Shown here: positions 37,308 to 46,152 of the stretch, one piece after another
Layout: each line of letters begins with the position of its first letter
Numbering within the stretch: the stretch's first letter is position 1
Source of the DNA: Mycobacterium sp.
GTDB lineage: Bacteria > Actinomycetota > Actinomycetes > Mycobacteriales > Mycobacteriaceae
Assembly (NCBI GenBank): GCA_020438845.1
Contig: JAGQTV010000078.1
Coordinates: forward strand, 1 to 46,348
Direction: 5' to 3'
Length of the DNA stretch: 46,348 nucleotides
Notes under the pieces: model-generated
The model's input: the letters and a program-made list of their open reading frames with translations, nothing else
Told to the model about the DNA's origin: nothing
Database searches by the model: none
Program-made: the position numbers and the translations under genes

Positions 37308-40231
37308 CACCTCGCTTCCTCCAGTAGCGCAACCGCGAGCGCCAGACACTGCTGGCGGACGTACTCCCACCGGACCAATTCGTCTGCCCCACGACGATCA
37401 GCTTCCACGTCGGACGGCCTCGGATCGCCCAGTCTGCGTACCAGTTGGGTTGCGATCCAGCGTCTGTCCGGATGCCCAGAACTGTAGTACCGGTCTATCC
37501 CGGCGAGTATCCGCGCAGCGTTGCGGATGTCCATGGCCTCGGCCAACTCGGCCAGGTCGGTGTAGTCGGCCCGGTGATTTCTGCACAGCACCAGATAGCT
37601 CTTCAGTCGCAACGTCTCGGCGCCGGTGGGAATCTGCAACCTGTCGCCGCTGGGCAACTGCACGTTGGTGGTCTCGACGGGACTCAGCCGCGCCACGGCG
37701 GCGTCGGTCTGCAGCGCGTCGAGCGCGACCGCCAGCCGGCATCGCCACATCGTCACGGGGTGGACCTGGCGTGTGGACCGTGGGGCAGACCGGGGGCCGC
37801 GGGGCGGCCGGCTGAGCCGCCGGTCCAGGGTCGTTACGCGGGCCGGCAGCCGTGTGGTGCCGGGCTGTGACCCCATCGGCTTGGCCGGTCCACATCCGAT
37901 CAGCGCCAGCGGGTCGGCCACGCAGACGGCGTCCGGCGCCATTTCCCTGAGCTGGGCGGCGCCTTTGACGACCATCTTCAGGTCCGCGGGCGGGGCCGCG
38001 ATCGATGAGATGTCATCCGGGATCACCACAAGATTGCCCAAGTCCAGCTTGGGCAAGGGCTTGTCGAAATCCACCGACGGCAGAATCCGGTCCAGCCAGC
38101 GCGGTAGCCACCAGTTCCATTGGTCGAACATCGCCATCAGGGCCGGCACCAGCACCACCCGCACCACAGTTGCGTCCACGGCGATCGCGACGGCGCAGGC
38201 GACCCCGAGTTCGGCCACCAGGGGCATGCCCGCGAAGGCGAACCCGATGAACACCGCGATCATGATCAGGGCCGCGCTGGTGATGGTGCGGGCGCTGGTG
38301 GCCACTCCGTAGGCCACTGCGTCGCGGGTGTCCTCGGACTGCAGGTAGCGCTCCCGGATCCGGGTCAGCAGGAAGATTTCGTAGTCCATCGACAGGCCGA
38401 ACGTCATGGCCAGTACCAACGGTGGAATGGTGCTGTCGATTGAGCTGAGCGGCTCGAAGCCCAGGTTCTCCAGCCAGCCCCACTGGAACACGATCACCAG
38501 GCTTCCGTACGCCGCGGCGACCGACAGCACGGTCATCAGCACGCCCTTGAGGGCGAGGAACACCGACCGGATGGAGATCAGCAGCATCACGAAGGCGATC
38601 ACCGAGACGAAGGCGAACACCTCGATTTGTGAGCTGGCGACCCGGTCATCGAAATCCTTGATCAGCGCGGTGGGACCGCCGACGTCGATTCGGACGCCCG
38701 CCGATTCCGGTGTTTTGAGTTGGGGCATCGTGGACAGATTCGCCCGCAGCCAGTCGACCGTATTGCGCGCCCGCATCTCCTCGGGATCCACAGCGAGGAT
38801 CGCCGACAGCAGCGCACTGCGATTGTCGTCGGCGAACACCGGCGGAGCCACCGACACGATGTTGACCGCCTGGGCGGTCTCCCGGCTTACGGCGTCGAGA
38901 AGACCGGCATTGCGCGGGTCGGAGGCGTCGGGTTCGGGAAAGGTGACCAGGATGCTGACGGGACCTAGCGCTCCCGGGCCCAAGGCCTGGGCAGCGGCTG
39001 CCACCCCGCCGCGAATCTCGTGGGACGACGGGAACTGCCTTTGCATGCTGTTGCCGAGCACCATGGAGAACGCCGGCGCCGCGAGGAGGAGCAACAACGC
39101 CGTGGCCGCTGACGCCGACGCCCACGGCCGACGCATGACCATGCCCACCCAGCGAGTCCAGAATCGCGACTGGGTTGCCTCCCCTCGCCGCGACCAATGT
39201 AGAAGGGCCGAACGCCGGGCCACCTGGCGTCCGAAGGTGGCCAATACCGCGGGCGTCATGGTGGTGGAGGTGAGCACCGCGAACACCACCGACAGAATTG
39301 CGCCGGTGGCCATCGACCGCAGGACCGGAGTGTTGATCAGGTAGATGCCGGTGAGTGAGGCGACCACGGTCAACCCGGACAGCACCACTGCCAGACCCGA
39401 GGTGGCCATCGCGGCGTCGGTGGCCTGCTGCTGGTCGCGGCCGGAGCGAAGTTCCTCCCGGAACCGCATCAGGATGAACAGCGAGTAGTCGATCGCCAGC
39501 GCGATGCCGAACATCGAAACTGTCGGTGCTACGAAAACCGACATCGTCGTCATCGTCGAGAGTGCGTAGACCACGCCCATCGTGACCGCGACGGTGAAGA
39601 CGGCCAGGACGAGTGGTATCGCGGCGGCCGCAAGCGAACCGAATACCGCCACCAGCACGATCAGAACGATCGGCAGGTTCCAGCGCTCGGCCGCCGCGAC
39701 GTCGTGTTTGGTGCTGTTCTGCGCCGCCGCGCCGAGGGCCCCCTGACCGATGACGTACAACCGCACGCGGCCGTTGTCGATTTCACCGGGTTGGTCGCCT
39801 TCGACGCCGACTTTGGCCCGCAGTTGGCGGGCGACGTCGACGGCGCCGGTGTTGTCGAACCCCAGTCGCAGCGAGACCACATAGGGCCGGTCCGGTGCCG
39901 GTGCGGGTTGAGCGGGGTTGTCCACTATTTCGACGCTGGGCACTTCGCGGGCGGCCCGATCGAGTTGCGCCACTGCCGTGGCCATGTCGTCGTAGCTGGC
40001 GTCGGCTCGCGGTGCGGCGACCAGCGCCAGCGGGGAGGCGCCCAGTTGCGGGAAGTGCTCCTCCAGTTGGTCGTGGACTTGCAGGGATTGCGAGCCCGCG
40101 ACCTCGAAGCCGCCGCCGGTCAGGTTGTGCGATTGGGTCATCGCCAAAAACACGGCCGGAAGCAGCGAGAGTAGCCAGCAGCCGAACACCAGCCTTCGGT
40201 GTTTTCGCAGGCTGGCGCTCAGGCGCATCAT
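37307..40231 (-). CDS. mmpL11: RND-family lipid transporter MmpL11
   Basis: 974 residues, close to M. tuberculosis MmpL11. Two MMPL halves, each with a large periplasmic loop and six-helix bundle. The proton-relay helices carry FGIALAIDYSLFILMRFREE in the first half and FGLSMDYEIFLLTRIRERYL in the second. A C-terminal cytoplasmic extension of about 240 residues follows helix 12. In M. tuberculosis MmpL11 exports wax esters and triacylglycerol-type lipids and takes part in haem uptake with Rv0203. Divergent from the haemophore gene. Start at 40231 or the next Met (40228). Confidence 0.93.
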   Translation of the reverse strand: MMRLSASLRKHRRLVFGCWLLSLLPAVFLAMTQSHNLTGGGFEVAGSQSLQVHDQLEEHFPQLGASPLALVAAPRADASYDDMATAVAQLDRAAREVPSVEIVDNPAQPAPAPDRPYVVSLRLGFDNTGAVDVARQLRAKVGVEGDQPGEIDNGRVRLYVIGQGALGAAAQNSTKHDVAAAERWNLPIVLIVLVAVFGSLAAAAIPLVLAVFTVAVTMGVVYALSTMTTMSVFVAPTVSMFGIALAIDYSLFILMRFREELRSGRDQQQATDAAMATSGLAVVLSGLTVVASLTGIYLINTPVLRSMATGAILSVVFAVLTSTTMTPAVLATFGRQVARRSALLHWSRRGEATQSRFWTRWVGMVMRRPWASASAATALLLLLAAPAFSMVLGNSMQRQFPSSHEIRGGVAAAAQALGPGALGPVSILVTFPEPDASDPRNAGLLDAVSRETAQAVNIVSVAPPVFADDNRSALLSAILAVDPEEMRARNTVDWLRANLSTMPQLKTPESAGVRIDVGGPTALIKDFDDRVASSQIEVFAFVSVIAFVMLLISIRSVFLALKGVLMTVLSVAAAYGSLVIVFQWGWLENLGFEPLSSIDSTIPPLVLAMTFGLSMDYEIFLLTRIRERYLQSEDTRDAVAYGVATSARTITSAALIMIAVFIGFAFAGMPLVAELGVACAVAIAVDATVVRVVLVPALMAMFDQWNWWLPRWLDRILPSVDFDKPLPKLDLGNLVVIPDDISSIAAPPADLKMVVKGAAQLREMAPDAVCVADPLALIGCGPAKPMGSQPGTTRLPARVTTLDRRLSRPPRGPRSAPRSTRQVHPVTMWRCRLAVALDALQTDAAVARLSPVETTNVQLPSGDRLQIPTGAETLRLKSYLVLCRNHRADYTDLAELAEAMDIRNAARILAGIDRYYSSGHPDRRWIATQLVRRLGDPRPSDVEADRRGADELVRWEYVRQQCLALAVALLEEAR

Positions 40232-40376
40232 GAACCGCTGGATGTCGATCTCCCCGCATTTGCCCCGGAATTTGCGTGGGTGCGAGCGTACCGCAGCCTG
40301 CTGAGCGTCAACTGTGGCTCAAATGTGCCCGGGGAGCGGCCGAGCGAGCGCGGTGTCCCGCGTTCTCTGGCTGTCC

Positions 40377-40382
40377 TAGAAT
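40377..40382 (+). promoter_or_regulatory. -10 element TAGAAT of the haemophore gene
   Basis: TAGAAT fits a sigma-A -10 and gives a 5' leader of about 35 bases before ATG 40424, with GGAG 6 bases before the start. The 192-base gap back to mmpL11 otherwise shows nothing I recognise. Confidence 0.45.
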
Positions 40383-40423
40383 CCCAAGAGAATGTGGCTT
40401 GCCACCGATGATTGGAGTTCGCG

Positions 40424-40792
40424 ATGTTCAGTGACCGTATGGCCCGCCGAGTGACGGGTGGCGTTATCGGGGCGGGCGCTGTCGCCGCGGCTCTGCTTGG
40501 CGTGGCCCCGTCGGCAGCGGCGGCGCCGCCGAACTGCACCGCTGCCGACCTCGCCGGAGTGGCTTCCGGAGTCTCGGCTGCCACGTCGGCCTATCTGTTC
40601 ACCCATCCGGACGTCAATGACTTCTTCACCGGGTTGGAAGGAACCCCCCGGGACGAGCTGCGGGGCCAGATTCAGCAGTATCTTGACGCTAACCCACAGG
40701 TCAGGGCCGAACTGCAGGGCATCCGTCAGCCGCTGGTGGATCTTCGGGCCCGCTGCGGGGGCGATCAGTCTCTTGAGGTTCCCGCCTCCTAG
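40424..40792 (+). CDS. Secreted haem-binding protein (Rv0203/MHB haemophore family)
   Basis: 122 residues from ATG 40424. Signal peptide ends in ASAAAAPP; the mature domain is small and helical with two Cys (Cys38, Cys114) likely in a disulphide. SAYLFTHPDVNDFF places Tyr57 and His61 with the Tyr-x3-His spacing of the Rv0203 haem site (Tyr59/His63 there, from memory). No later His exists to match Rv0203 His89. Probably carries haem to MmpL11 and MmpL3. A TTG at 40412 is an alternative start but coincides with the ribosome site. Confidence 0.82.
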   Translation: MFSDRMARRVTGGVIGAGAVAAALLGVAPSAAAAPPNCTAADLAGVASGVSAATSAYLFTHPDVNDFFTGLEGTPRDELRGQIQQYLDANPQVRAELQGIRQPLVDLRARCGGDQSLEVPAS

Positions 40793-40802
40793 CTCCGCAA
40801 TT

Positions 40803-40830
40803 CGCCCGATGAACGTAGATTCGTCGGGCG
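40803..40830. terminator. Bidirectional hairpin terminator
   Basis: CGCCCGA-T-GAA / TTC-G-TCGGGCG with loop CGTAGA: an 11-pair stem with one T-G pair. It lies between the convergent haemophore (ends 40792) and methyltransferase (ends 40832). Confidence 0.75.
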
Positions 40831-40831
40831 C

Positions 40832-41485
40832 TCACTGCTTGGTGGCAACGTAGAGATGGACACTGCCGAAACCACCGATCTGCGTGTGGTCGATATCGAG
40901 ACGGAACTCGTTCAACAGCTTTGTCATGTCGCGGATCAGGTCGCCGGAGCGCTTCCACATCCCGATGAGGGCGCAGCCGAGTCGATTGCCGTCATCGGGA
41001 TAGCCAATGTCGATCAGTACCAACCGGCCCCGGCGGTGCAGCACTCGATGTAGTTCACTCATGGCTTGCTGAGCGTTGGGGTAACCGCTGAAGGACATCG
41101 TGTTGACGACCGTGTCGAAATAGCCGTCGGGGTAAGGCAGGTTCTCGACGTCCGCCCGGCGCAACTGGGCCGTAATACCGGCTCGGCGCAGGTTGCGTTG
41201 TGCGATTGCGACCATGCGCTCGTTGAGGTCCACCCCGTGGGTGTCGAAGTTGCCTGCGTAGCGGGTAAGAAGCCAGCCGGTGCCGAAGGACACTTCCAGC
41301 ACCCGCGGCCCGCGAATGTGCGGCAGGGCCGCGCTGATCCACCTTCTCCACAGTGGCAGCGCCTTAACCGCGAGGTCGTAGGGACGGGCCAGTCGCGAGT
41401 ACAGGTGATCGAACCGTTCGGTGAACGCCTGGGCGTCAGCAGGCTCGGTGGAATAGCGGTCGTCCGGCTCGTTCCACTGGCTCAT
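40832..41485 (-). CDS. Class I SAM-dependent methyltransferase
   Basis: 217 residues from ATG 41485, with GGAG 6 bases upstream. SAM-binding motif I is VLEVSFGTGWLL, motif II acidic GVDLNERM, then RADVENLPYPDGYFDTVVNT and the motif after it LHRRGRLVLIDIG, all as in Methyltransf_11. The N-terminal half (FDHLYSRLARPYDLAVKALP) resembles methyltransferases acting on lipids or quinones, but the substrate is not identifiable. The 205-base gap upstream to mgtC holds one short coding-like remnant. Confidence 0.86.
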   Translation of the reverse strand: MSQWNEPDDRYSTEPADAQAFTERFDHLYSRLARPYDLAVKALPLWRRWISAALPHIRGPRVLEVSFGTGWLLTRYAGNFDTHGVDLNERMVAIAQRNLRRAGITAQLRRADVENLPYPDGYFDTVVNTMSFSGYPNAQQAMSELHRVLHRRGRLVLIDIGYPDDGNRLGCALIGMWKRSGDLIRDMTKLLNEFRLDIDHTQIGGFGSVHLYVATKQ

Positions 41486-41690
41486 CGTGACTCCATCCGT
41501 GGTCGGCTCAGGGAATTGCGATGATGGCATCGCTCTCCACAGCGTGGCGCTCCGTCGCAGGGGAAACCTCCGATCAGATGGAATGCTTATGGCTCGGCCA
41601 CCGGCTCGGCCGGAATCACGAGATCTTCGCGGATGACTCCGCCTTCGAGTGCAGGTGCGTCGCCGGCACACAAGCTGGTATCAACATCGG

Positions 41691-42407
41691 GTGATCACCA
41701 CCCTCGACTTCGCGATTCGCATCGCTGCCGGAGCCGGCCTGGGAGCGGCGATCGGCCTCGAACGGCAGTGGCGGTCGAAGATGGCTGGGCTGCGAACCAA
41801 TGCTCTGGTCAGCTTGGGGTCGACGCTGTTCGTCCTGATGGGTGCCTACGCTTTCGGATCGGGTGACCCGACCCGGGTGGCCGCCCAGGTGGCCTCCGGA
41901 ATCGGGTTCCTCGGCGCCGGCGTCATCATCAAACAGGGCGTCAGCATTTCGGGGCTCAACACCGCCGCAACGCTCTGGGCCTCAGCGGCAGTGGGGACCC
42001 TCGTCGGCGGGGGTATGTATCTCGCCGCTGGTTTGGGAACGGTTGCCGTGATCGCGGCCAACATCCTGCTGCGCCCGGTCAGCCGGGCGCTGGACCGACG
42101 TCTCGCGTTGAGTCCCGAACCCGGCCCCGTTGAGTACCGCTTCGAGGTGCGCTGCCTGGTCGAGGCGGAGAGCGAAGTGCGGGCTTTGGTGGTCGGGGCG
42201 GTCAGCCGACCGCACTTCACCATTCAGTCCATCTCGGCGGTCGACGTCCCTTCCGACGTCGGGGAGGGCGACGTGCGGATCACCGCGACGGTGGTGGCCG
42301 ACGAGCGCGACGACCATGCGATCGAGGCCGCTCTGGCTAATGTCATCACCGCCAAGCCAGTGACCGCCGTGCGCTGGTCGGCCGAGGATCTCAGCGGTAT
42401 CGACTGA
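41691..42407 (+). CDS. MgtC/SapB-family membrane protein
   Basis: 238 residues from GTG 41691. The MgtC core is plain: IRIAAGAGLGAAIGLERQWR, MAGLRTNALVSLGSTLFVL, VASGIGFLGAGVIIKQG and GLNTAATLWASAAVG, with about five helices, followed by a soluble ACT-like C-terminal domain (about 150-238). MgtC proteins support growth in low magnesium and modulate ATP synthase or PhoP pathways in pathogens. No M-box leader is evident. A TATCAA sequence 6 bases before the GTG is a poor -10. The stop sits in a hairpin shared with the convergent gene. Confidence 0.88.
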   Translation: MITTLDFAIRIAAGAGLGAAIGLERQWRSKMAGLRTNALVSLGSTLFVLMGAYAFGSGDPTRVAAQVASGIGFLGAGVIIKQGVSISGLNTAATLWASAAVGTLVGGGMYLAAGLGTVAVIAANILLRPVSRALDRRLALSPEPGPVEYRFEVRCLVEAESEVRALVVGAVSRPHFTIQSISAVDVPSDVGEGDVRITATVVADERDDHAIEAALANVITAKPVTAVRWSAEDLSGID

Positions 42408-42430
42408 AGGCCGGCGGTGCCGGCTCAGTC
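42402..42430. terminator. Bidirectional hairpin built from both stop codons
   Basis: GACTGA-(AG)-GCCGGC-GGT-GCCGGC-TCAGTC: twelve pairs, a 2-base bulge and a 3-base loop. The TGA of mgtC (42405-42407) pairs with the complement of the TGA of the DUF3054 gene (42425-42427). Confidence 0.7.
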
Positions 42431-42814
42431 GGCCCGGCCGCGTCGGGCGGATTTGGTGAAGAGGGCCCGCCAACCCAGCAGCAGTAGTGCCGTGACGGTT
42501 GAGGCCACGGCGATGAAGGTCACTGCGGTGCCCTGTCCGGTCGCTTTGCGCAGCAGCATGCCCAACACGATCGTGCAGATCCACACGGTGACGCCGGTGG
42601 GGGTCAGCGCAGTCGGGCGGCGCCATCCCCGGGACAGCAGCCAGCCGACGCCGGTGCCGACCAGGAAGGGCCAGGCGGTTTCAGCAACACCGACCAGGCT
42701 GACGCCCTCGTCGTGGCTGCGGCGGCCCAGCGCGGTGAAGGCGACGACGCAGACCACGTCGGCGGCCAACGCCGTCAGCATTCGGGAGTCAGTTTTGATC
42801 GGATTCGTTGCCAT
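42425..42814 (-). CDS. DUF3054 membrane protein
   Basis: 129 residues from ATG 42814. Four hydrophobic helices: LAADVVCVVAFTALG, WPFLVGTGVGWLLS, TVWICTIVLGMLLR and FIAVASTVTALLLLGW, matching the actinobacterial DUF3054 family (function unknown). Its start lies within the last codons of the flippase-like gene (26-base overlap), so the two are cotranscribed. Frames starting further upstream would extend into that gene. Confidence 0.85.
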   Translation of the reverse strand: MATNPIKTDSRMLTALAADVVCVVAFTALGRRSHDEGVSLVGVAETAWPFLVGTGVGWLLSRGWRRPTALTPTGVTVWICTIVLGMLLRKATGQGTAVTFIAVASTVTALLLLGWRALFTKSARRGRAD

Positions 42815-43982
42815 CGCGGTCCGTTCTCTGGATGTCGGTTGGGGAGGCCGTTTCCTGGGCAGCCATCTCTTCGGCGGCAAGCTCGTCGACCGGCACCTCA
42901 GGGTCCAGGGCGCCTTCGGTGCGGAACATGAAGAAGAACACCACCCATCCGATGGCAGAGATGAAAATCCAACTGACCAGCCGGTAGATCAGCATCGCGG
43001 AGATGGCATCCGGCAGGGCCATGCCGCTGGATACCAGACCCGGCACCAGAACGGCCTCGACGACGAGCAGGCCGCCGGGCATCAACGGAATCGAGCCCAC
43101 CGCACGGGCTGCGGCGTAGGCGACCATCAATCCCGGCAAAGAAGGCGCTCCGCCGGCGGCGTAGGCCGCGAACGCCAGACACGCCACGTCGGTGACCCAG
43201 TTGAACAATGACCACCCGAAGGCCTCGCCGAGCGCGCGGCGGCTCAGGCTCACCGATTCCAGTTGAGACAGCGTTTCGCGCCATCGGCGCAGACCGGTGT
43301 CGGCGGGCTTGCCCCGCAGCGAGTTGACCCAACCGAGGACCTTGACGCCAAGCCCGTCGATCAGTTCGGGCCGGGTTGCGACGGCCTGGGCCAGCAGCAG
43401 CAACGCCACGAACCCACCGATGGTGAACAGCAGCGAGAACGGATTGTCCTTCGCGCCCAGGAGAAACGCCCCGCCAAGGCCGAGCAACGCCAAGCCCGCG
43501 ACTTGGAGGGCGCCTGCCATCACCAACTGCCAGGAGGCGACTACCGGAGAGGCGCCCCACTGGCGCTGCTGGCGGTAGACGAAGGTGGCGGAGAGCACCG
43601 GACCGCCGGGCAGTGTGGTGCTCAGCGCGTTCCCCGCGTAGAAGACTGCCTCGGAACGCCATTGCTTCACGGTGACGCCCGCCGAACGCAGTAGGGTTCG
43701 CTGGATCTCGGCGAAGCTGTGCATCGACAGCATCGCCGCCGCGATGGCCGCCAGTACCCACCACGGGTTGGCTGACACCAGGCTGTGCCACGCCTTGGAG
43801 AGTTGGTCGCGCACCAGACTCGCCTCGACGGCCAGCACAACCACCGCCACCGCGAGCACCGCCCAGCGAACCCACCAGTAGCGGCCCCGGGCCGGGAGAC
43901 GGCGTTCCTCGCGGGCCGAATCGATCGGCACGTTGCGGACCACGGTTTCAGGGTAACTGCGCTGGTCTGCATTCCCCGGCAT
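42789..43982 (-). CDS. Flippase-like integral membrane protein (LPG synthase TM/AglD family; Rv0204c-like)
   Basis: 397 residues from ATG 43982; an ATG at 43997 is an alternative. About eight helices, with [20 protein letters not shown] and the C-terminal [20 protein letters not shown], hallmarks of the UPF0104/lysylphosphatidylglycerol synthase transmembrane fold. The aminoacyl-transferase part of MprF is absent, so it is not a full LysPG synthase. May flip or scaffold polar lipids (inference). Acidic C-terminal tail. Divergent from the AI-2E transporter by 28 bases. Confidence 0.87.
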   Translation of the reverse strand: MPGNADQRSYPETVVRNVPIDSAREERRLPARGRYWWVRWAVLAVAVVVLAVEASLVRDQLSKAWHSLVSANPWWVLAAIAAAMLSMHSFAEIQRTLLRSAGVTVKQWRSEAVFYAGNALSTTLPGGPVLSATFVYRQQRQWGASPVVASWQLVMAGALQVAGLALLGLGGAFLLGAKDNPFSLLFTIGGFVALLLLAQAVATRPELIDGLGVKVLGWVNSLRGKPADTGLRRWRETLSQLESVSLSRRALGEAFGWSLFNWVTDVACLAFAAYAAGGAPSLPGLMVAYAAARAVGSIPLMPGGLLVVEAVLVPGLVSSGMALPDAISAMLIYRLVSWIFISAIGWVVFFFMFRTEGALDPEVPVDELAAEEMAAQETASPTDIQRTDRDGNESDQN

Positions 43983-44010
43983 GTCCGGGCCGAGCATTAG
44001 GCTGACGCGC

Positions 44011-45162
44011 ATGCCCTTCAGTCGCAGGCTCGACGACGACTCAGTGGACCCGCTCGTACGCAAGGCCGCGGCATGGACCTGGCGGCTCTTGGTTCTCGGC
44101 GCCGGTGTGGTGGCGACGCTGTGGCTGATGGACCGGCTCAAGGTGATCGTCGTGCCCGTTGCCTTGGCCGTCATGCTGAGCGCCTTGCTGGTGCCCGCCG
44201 TCGACTGGCTCGACCGCCGCCGGGTCCCGCGCGGTGGCGCTGTGGCACTGGTAGTGCTAGGCAGCGGTGCGCTCTTCGGGGGGATCCTGACCTTCGTCGT
44301 GAGTCAGTTCGTCTCGGGGTTGCCTGATCTCATGACACAGGTCGAGCGCAGTATCGACAGCGCCACCCGTTGGCTCACCGAGGGTCCCCTGCACCTTAGC
44401 CGCGAGAGTTTCGACCAGGCCGGCGATACGGTGATCAAGGCGATCCGGGACAACCAGGAGCGGCTCACCACGGGGGCGCTGTCCACGGCTGCCACCCTGA
44501 CCGAAATCCTGACCGGGGCGGCTCTGACGCTGTTCACAGTGCTCTTCCTGCTCTACGGCGGCAGGAACATCTACGCCTACCTGACCAAGGTCATTCCCGC
44601 CGGTAGTCGCGAGCGCGTGCGCGACGCCGGTCGGGCGGGCTTCGCCTCGCTGATCGGCTACGTGCGGGCGACTGTTCTGGTGGCGCTTGTCGACGCCATC
44701 GGTATCGGTACCGGCCTGGCGATCATGGGCGTGCCACTGGCCTTGCCCCTGGCATCGCTGGTCTTCCTGGGTGCCTTCATCCCGGTGGTCGGCGCGGTCA
44801 TCACCGGAATGCTCGCGGTGGTGGTGGCGCTGTTGACCAAGGGGGTGGTCTTCGCCCTAATCACCCTTGGACTGATCATCGCGGTGATGCAATTGGAGGG
44901 CCATGTGCTCCAGCCGCTGTTGATGGGCCGTGCGGTGTCGATCCACCCGCTGGCTGTCGTGCTGGCGATCGCAGCCGGGGGAGTGTTAGCGGGAATCATC
45001 GGCGCATTGCTTGCAGTTCCGGCGGTGGCGTTTCTCAACAGCGCCGTGCGAGTCCTGATCGCCGCTGATCCCGGCGCTGAAGCGGCGGAGTTGGAGGCCG
45101 GGGGAGACGCTGCCCTGGTGCACGCGTCACCCGACACCCCGCCGCCGCTGCCAGCGGGGTAG
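44011..45162 (+). CDS. AI-2E family transporter (Rv0205-like)
   Basis: 383 residues from ATG 44011, 7 bases after TAGGCT (43998-44003), a leaderless pattern. Typical layout: paired N-terminal helices ([29 protein letters not shown]), a central amphipathic region, and C-terminal helices with [20 protein letters not shown] and [20 protein letters not shown]. Family members export small molecules or act as Na+/H+ antiporters; the substrate is unknown here. Its stop lies in a hairpin with the stop of the convergent gene. Confidence 0.9.
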   Translation: MPFSRRLDDDSVDPLVRKAAAWTWRLLVLGAGVVATLWLMDRLKVIVVPVALAVMLSALLVPAVDWLDRRRVPRGGAVALVVLGSGALFGGILTFVVSQFVSGLPDLMTQVERSIDSATRWLTEGPLHLSRESFDQAGDTVIKAIRDNQERLTTGALSTAATLTEILTGAALTLFTVLFLLYGGRNIYAYLTKVIPAGSRERVRDAGRAGFASLIGYVRATVLVALVDAIGIGTGLAIMGVPLALPLASLVFLGAFIPVVGAVITGMLAVVVALLTKGVVFALITLGLIIAVMQLEGHVLQPLLMGRAVSIHPLAVVLAIAAGGVLAGIIGALLAVPAVAFLNSAVRVLIAADPGAEAAELEAGGDAALVHASPDTPPPLPAG

Positions 45163-45175
45163 GTGTCCCTAACCC
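45157..45175. terminator. Hairpin spanning both convergent stop codons
   Basis: GGGTAGG - TGTC - CCT(A)ACCC, seven pairs with one bulged A. It includes the AI-2E stop TAG (45160-45162) and the complement of the LLM gene stop (45169-45171). Confidence 0.5.
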
Positions 45176-46077
45176 AGCAGGCCTTTGAGCGCCTCGCGAG
45201 TGTTGGCGACCTCGTCGGGTGTTCCCCCGGACTCCACTGCGGCGAAGTCGGTGACACCGATCCCGGCGAGAGCGCCGATGCGCTCCTGCACCTCCATCGC
45301 AGTGCCGATGATGGCGATGTCGGCCGGTCCCGCCACACCCTCGCGGTCGAGCATCGCCCGATAGCTCGGCAGCCCGCCGTAGGCCGCAAACGTCTCGGCT
45401 GCACGGGCTGAGGCGGCCTGCTTGTCATCGGTCACGCACACCGGCAACGCGGCGATAACCCGTGGCTCCGGCCTACCGAGTTCCTCGGCCGCCCGGGTGA
45501 TCGTCGGGATGGTGTGACCGGCAAGGGTCGCCGGCCCGGTGCACCAGGTCAGCGTTCCGTCGGCCAGGGCGGCGGTCACCCGCAGCATCTGCTCGCCCAG
45601 TGCGGCCACCACTACTCCGAAGCCTGTCGAACCCTTGGCGTTGATTGCGGCGTGCACCCGGAACATCTCGCCGTCGAAGTTGGCGGGCTCGTTGCGGGAC
45701 AACGGCATCAGGACATTCAGGTATTCGCGCAGGTGGCGGACCGGCTTGGCGTAACTGAGACCGAACATGTTCTCGATGACGACTTTGTGGCTGAGACCGA
45801 TACCCAACGTCAGACGGTTCCCGGACACGGCCGCCACCGTGTGAGCCTGCTGCGCGATCGCGTGCGGATGCCGGGGGAACGTCGGCACCACCGCTGTGCC
45901 CAATTCGATACGCGGCACGGTGGTGGCCACCACCGCCAGCGCGGTCAACGCATCGTGGCCGAAGATGTTCGGAGTCCAGTACGCGGCGAAACCGTCGCGT
46001 TCGGCCGACGCGGCTTCGGCCACGACGTCATCGGGGGTTCCGTCGTTGATTGCGCCGCCGAAGATTCCCAGTTTCAT
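45169..46077 (-). CDS. F420-dependent LLM-class oxidoreductase
   Basis: 302-residue luciferase-like monooxygenase-fold protein of the mycobacterial F420 type (TIGR03564-like). Landmarks: GFAAYWTPNIFGHDALTALA, RIELGTAVVPTFPRHPHAIA, RLTLGIGLSHKVV and the late DFAAVESGGTPDE. Uses reduced F420 for hydride transfer; the substrate is unknown. ATG 46077 is 7 bases after TAGCGT (46090-46085 on the minus strand), again leaderless-like. It lies between the Rv0205-like gene and the mmpL3 end, where I do not recall such a gene in M. tuberculosis. Confidence 0.9.
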   Translation of the reverse strand: MKLGIFGGAINDGTPDDVVAEAASAERDGFAAYWTPNIFGHDALTALAVVATTVPRIELGTAVVPTFPRHPHAIAQQAHTVAAVSGNRLTLGIGLSHKVVIENMFGLSYAKPVRHLREYLNVLMPLSRNEPANFDGEMFRVHAAINAKGSTGFGVVVAALGEQMLRVTAALADGTLTWCTGPATLAGHTIPTITRAAEELGRPEPRVIAALPVCVTDDKQAASARAAETFAAYGGLPSYRAMLDREGVAGPADIAIIGTAMEVQERIGALAGIGVTDFAAVESGGTPDEVANTREALKGLLG

Positions 46078-46152
46078 GAACTCGACGCTACTCCCGCCGA
46101 GCGTGGGCGCTAGGGACGTAGGCCCGTCTCACCCAGTCTCGACGGCAGCGGG

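Noticed and set aside
41486-41690. M-box magnesium riboswitch before the MgtC-family gene
   Set aside because: The gap is short, lacks recognisable M-box core helices, and the gene start lies directly after a possible weak -10.
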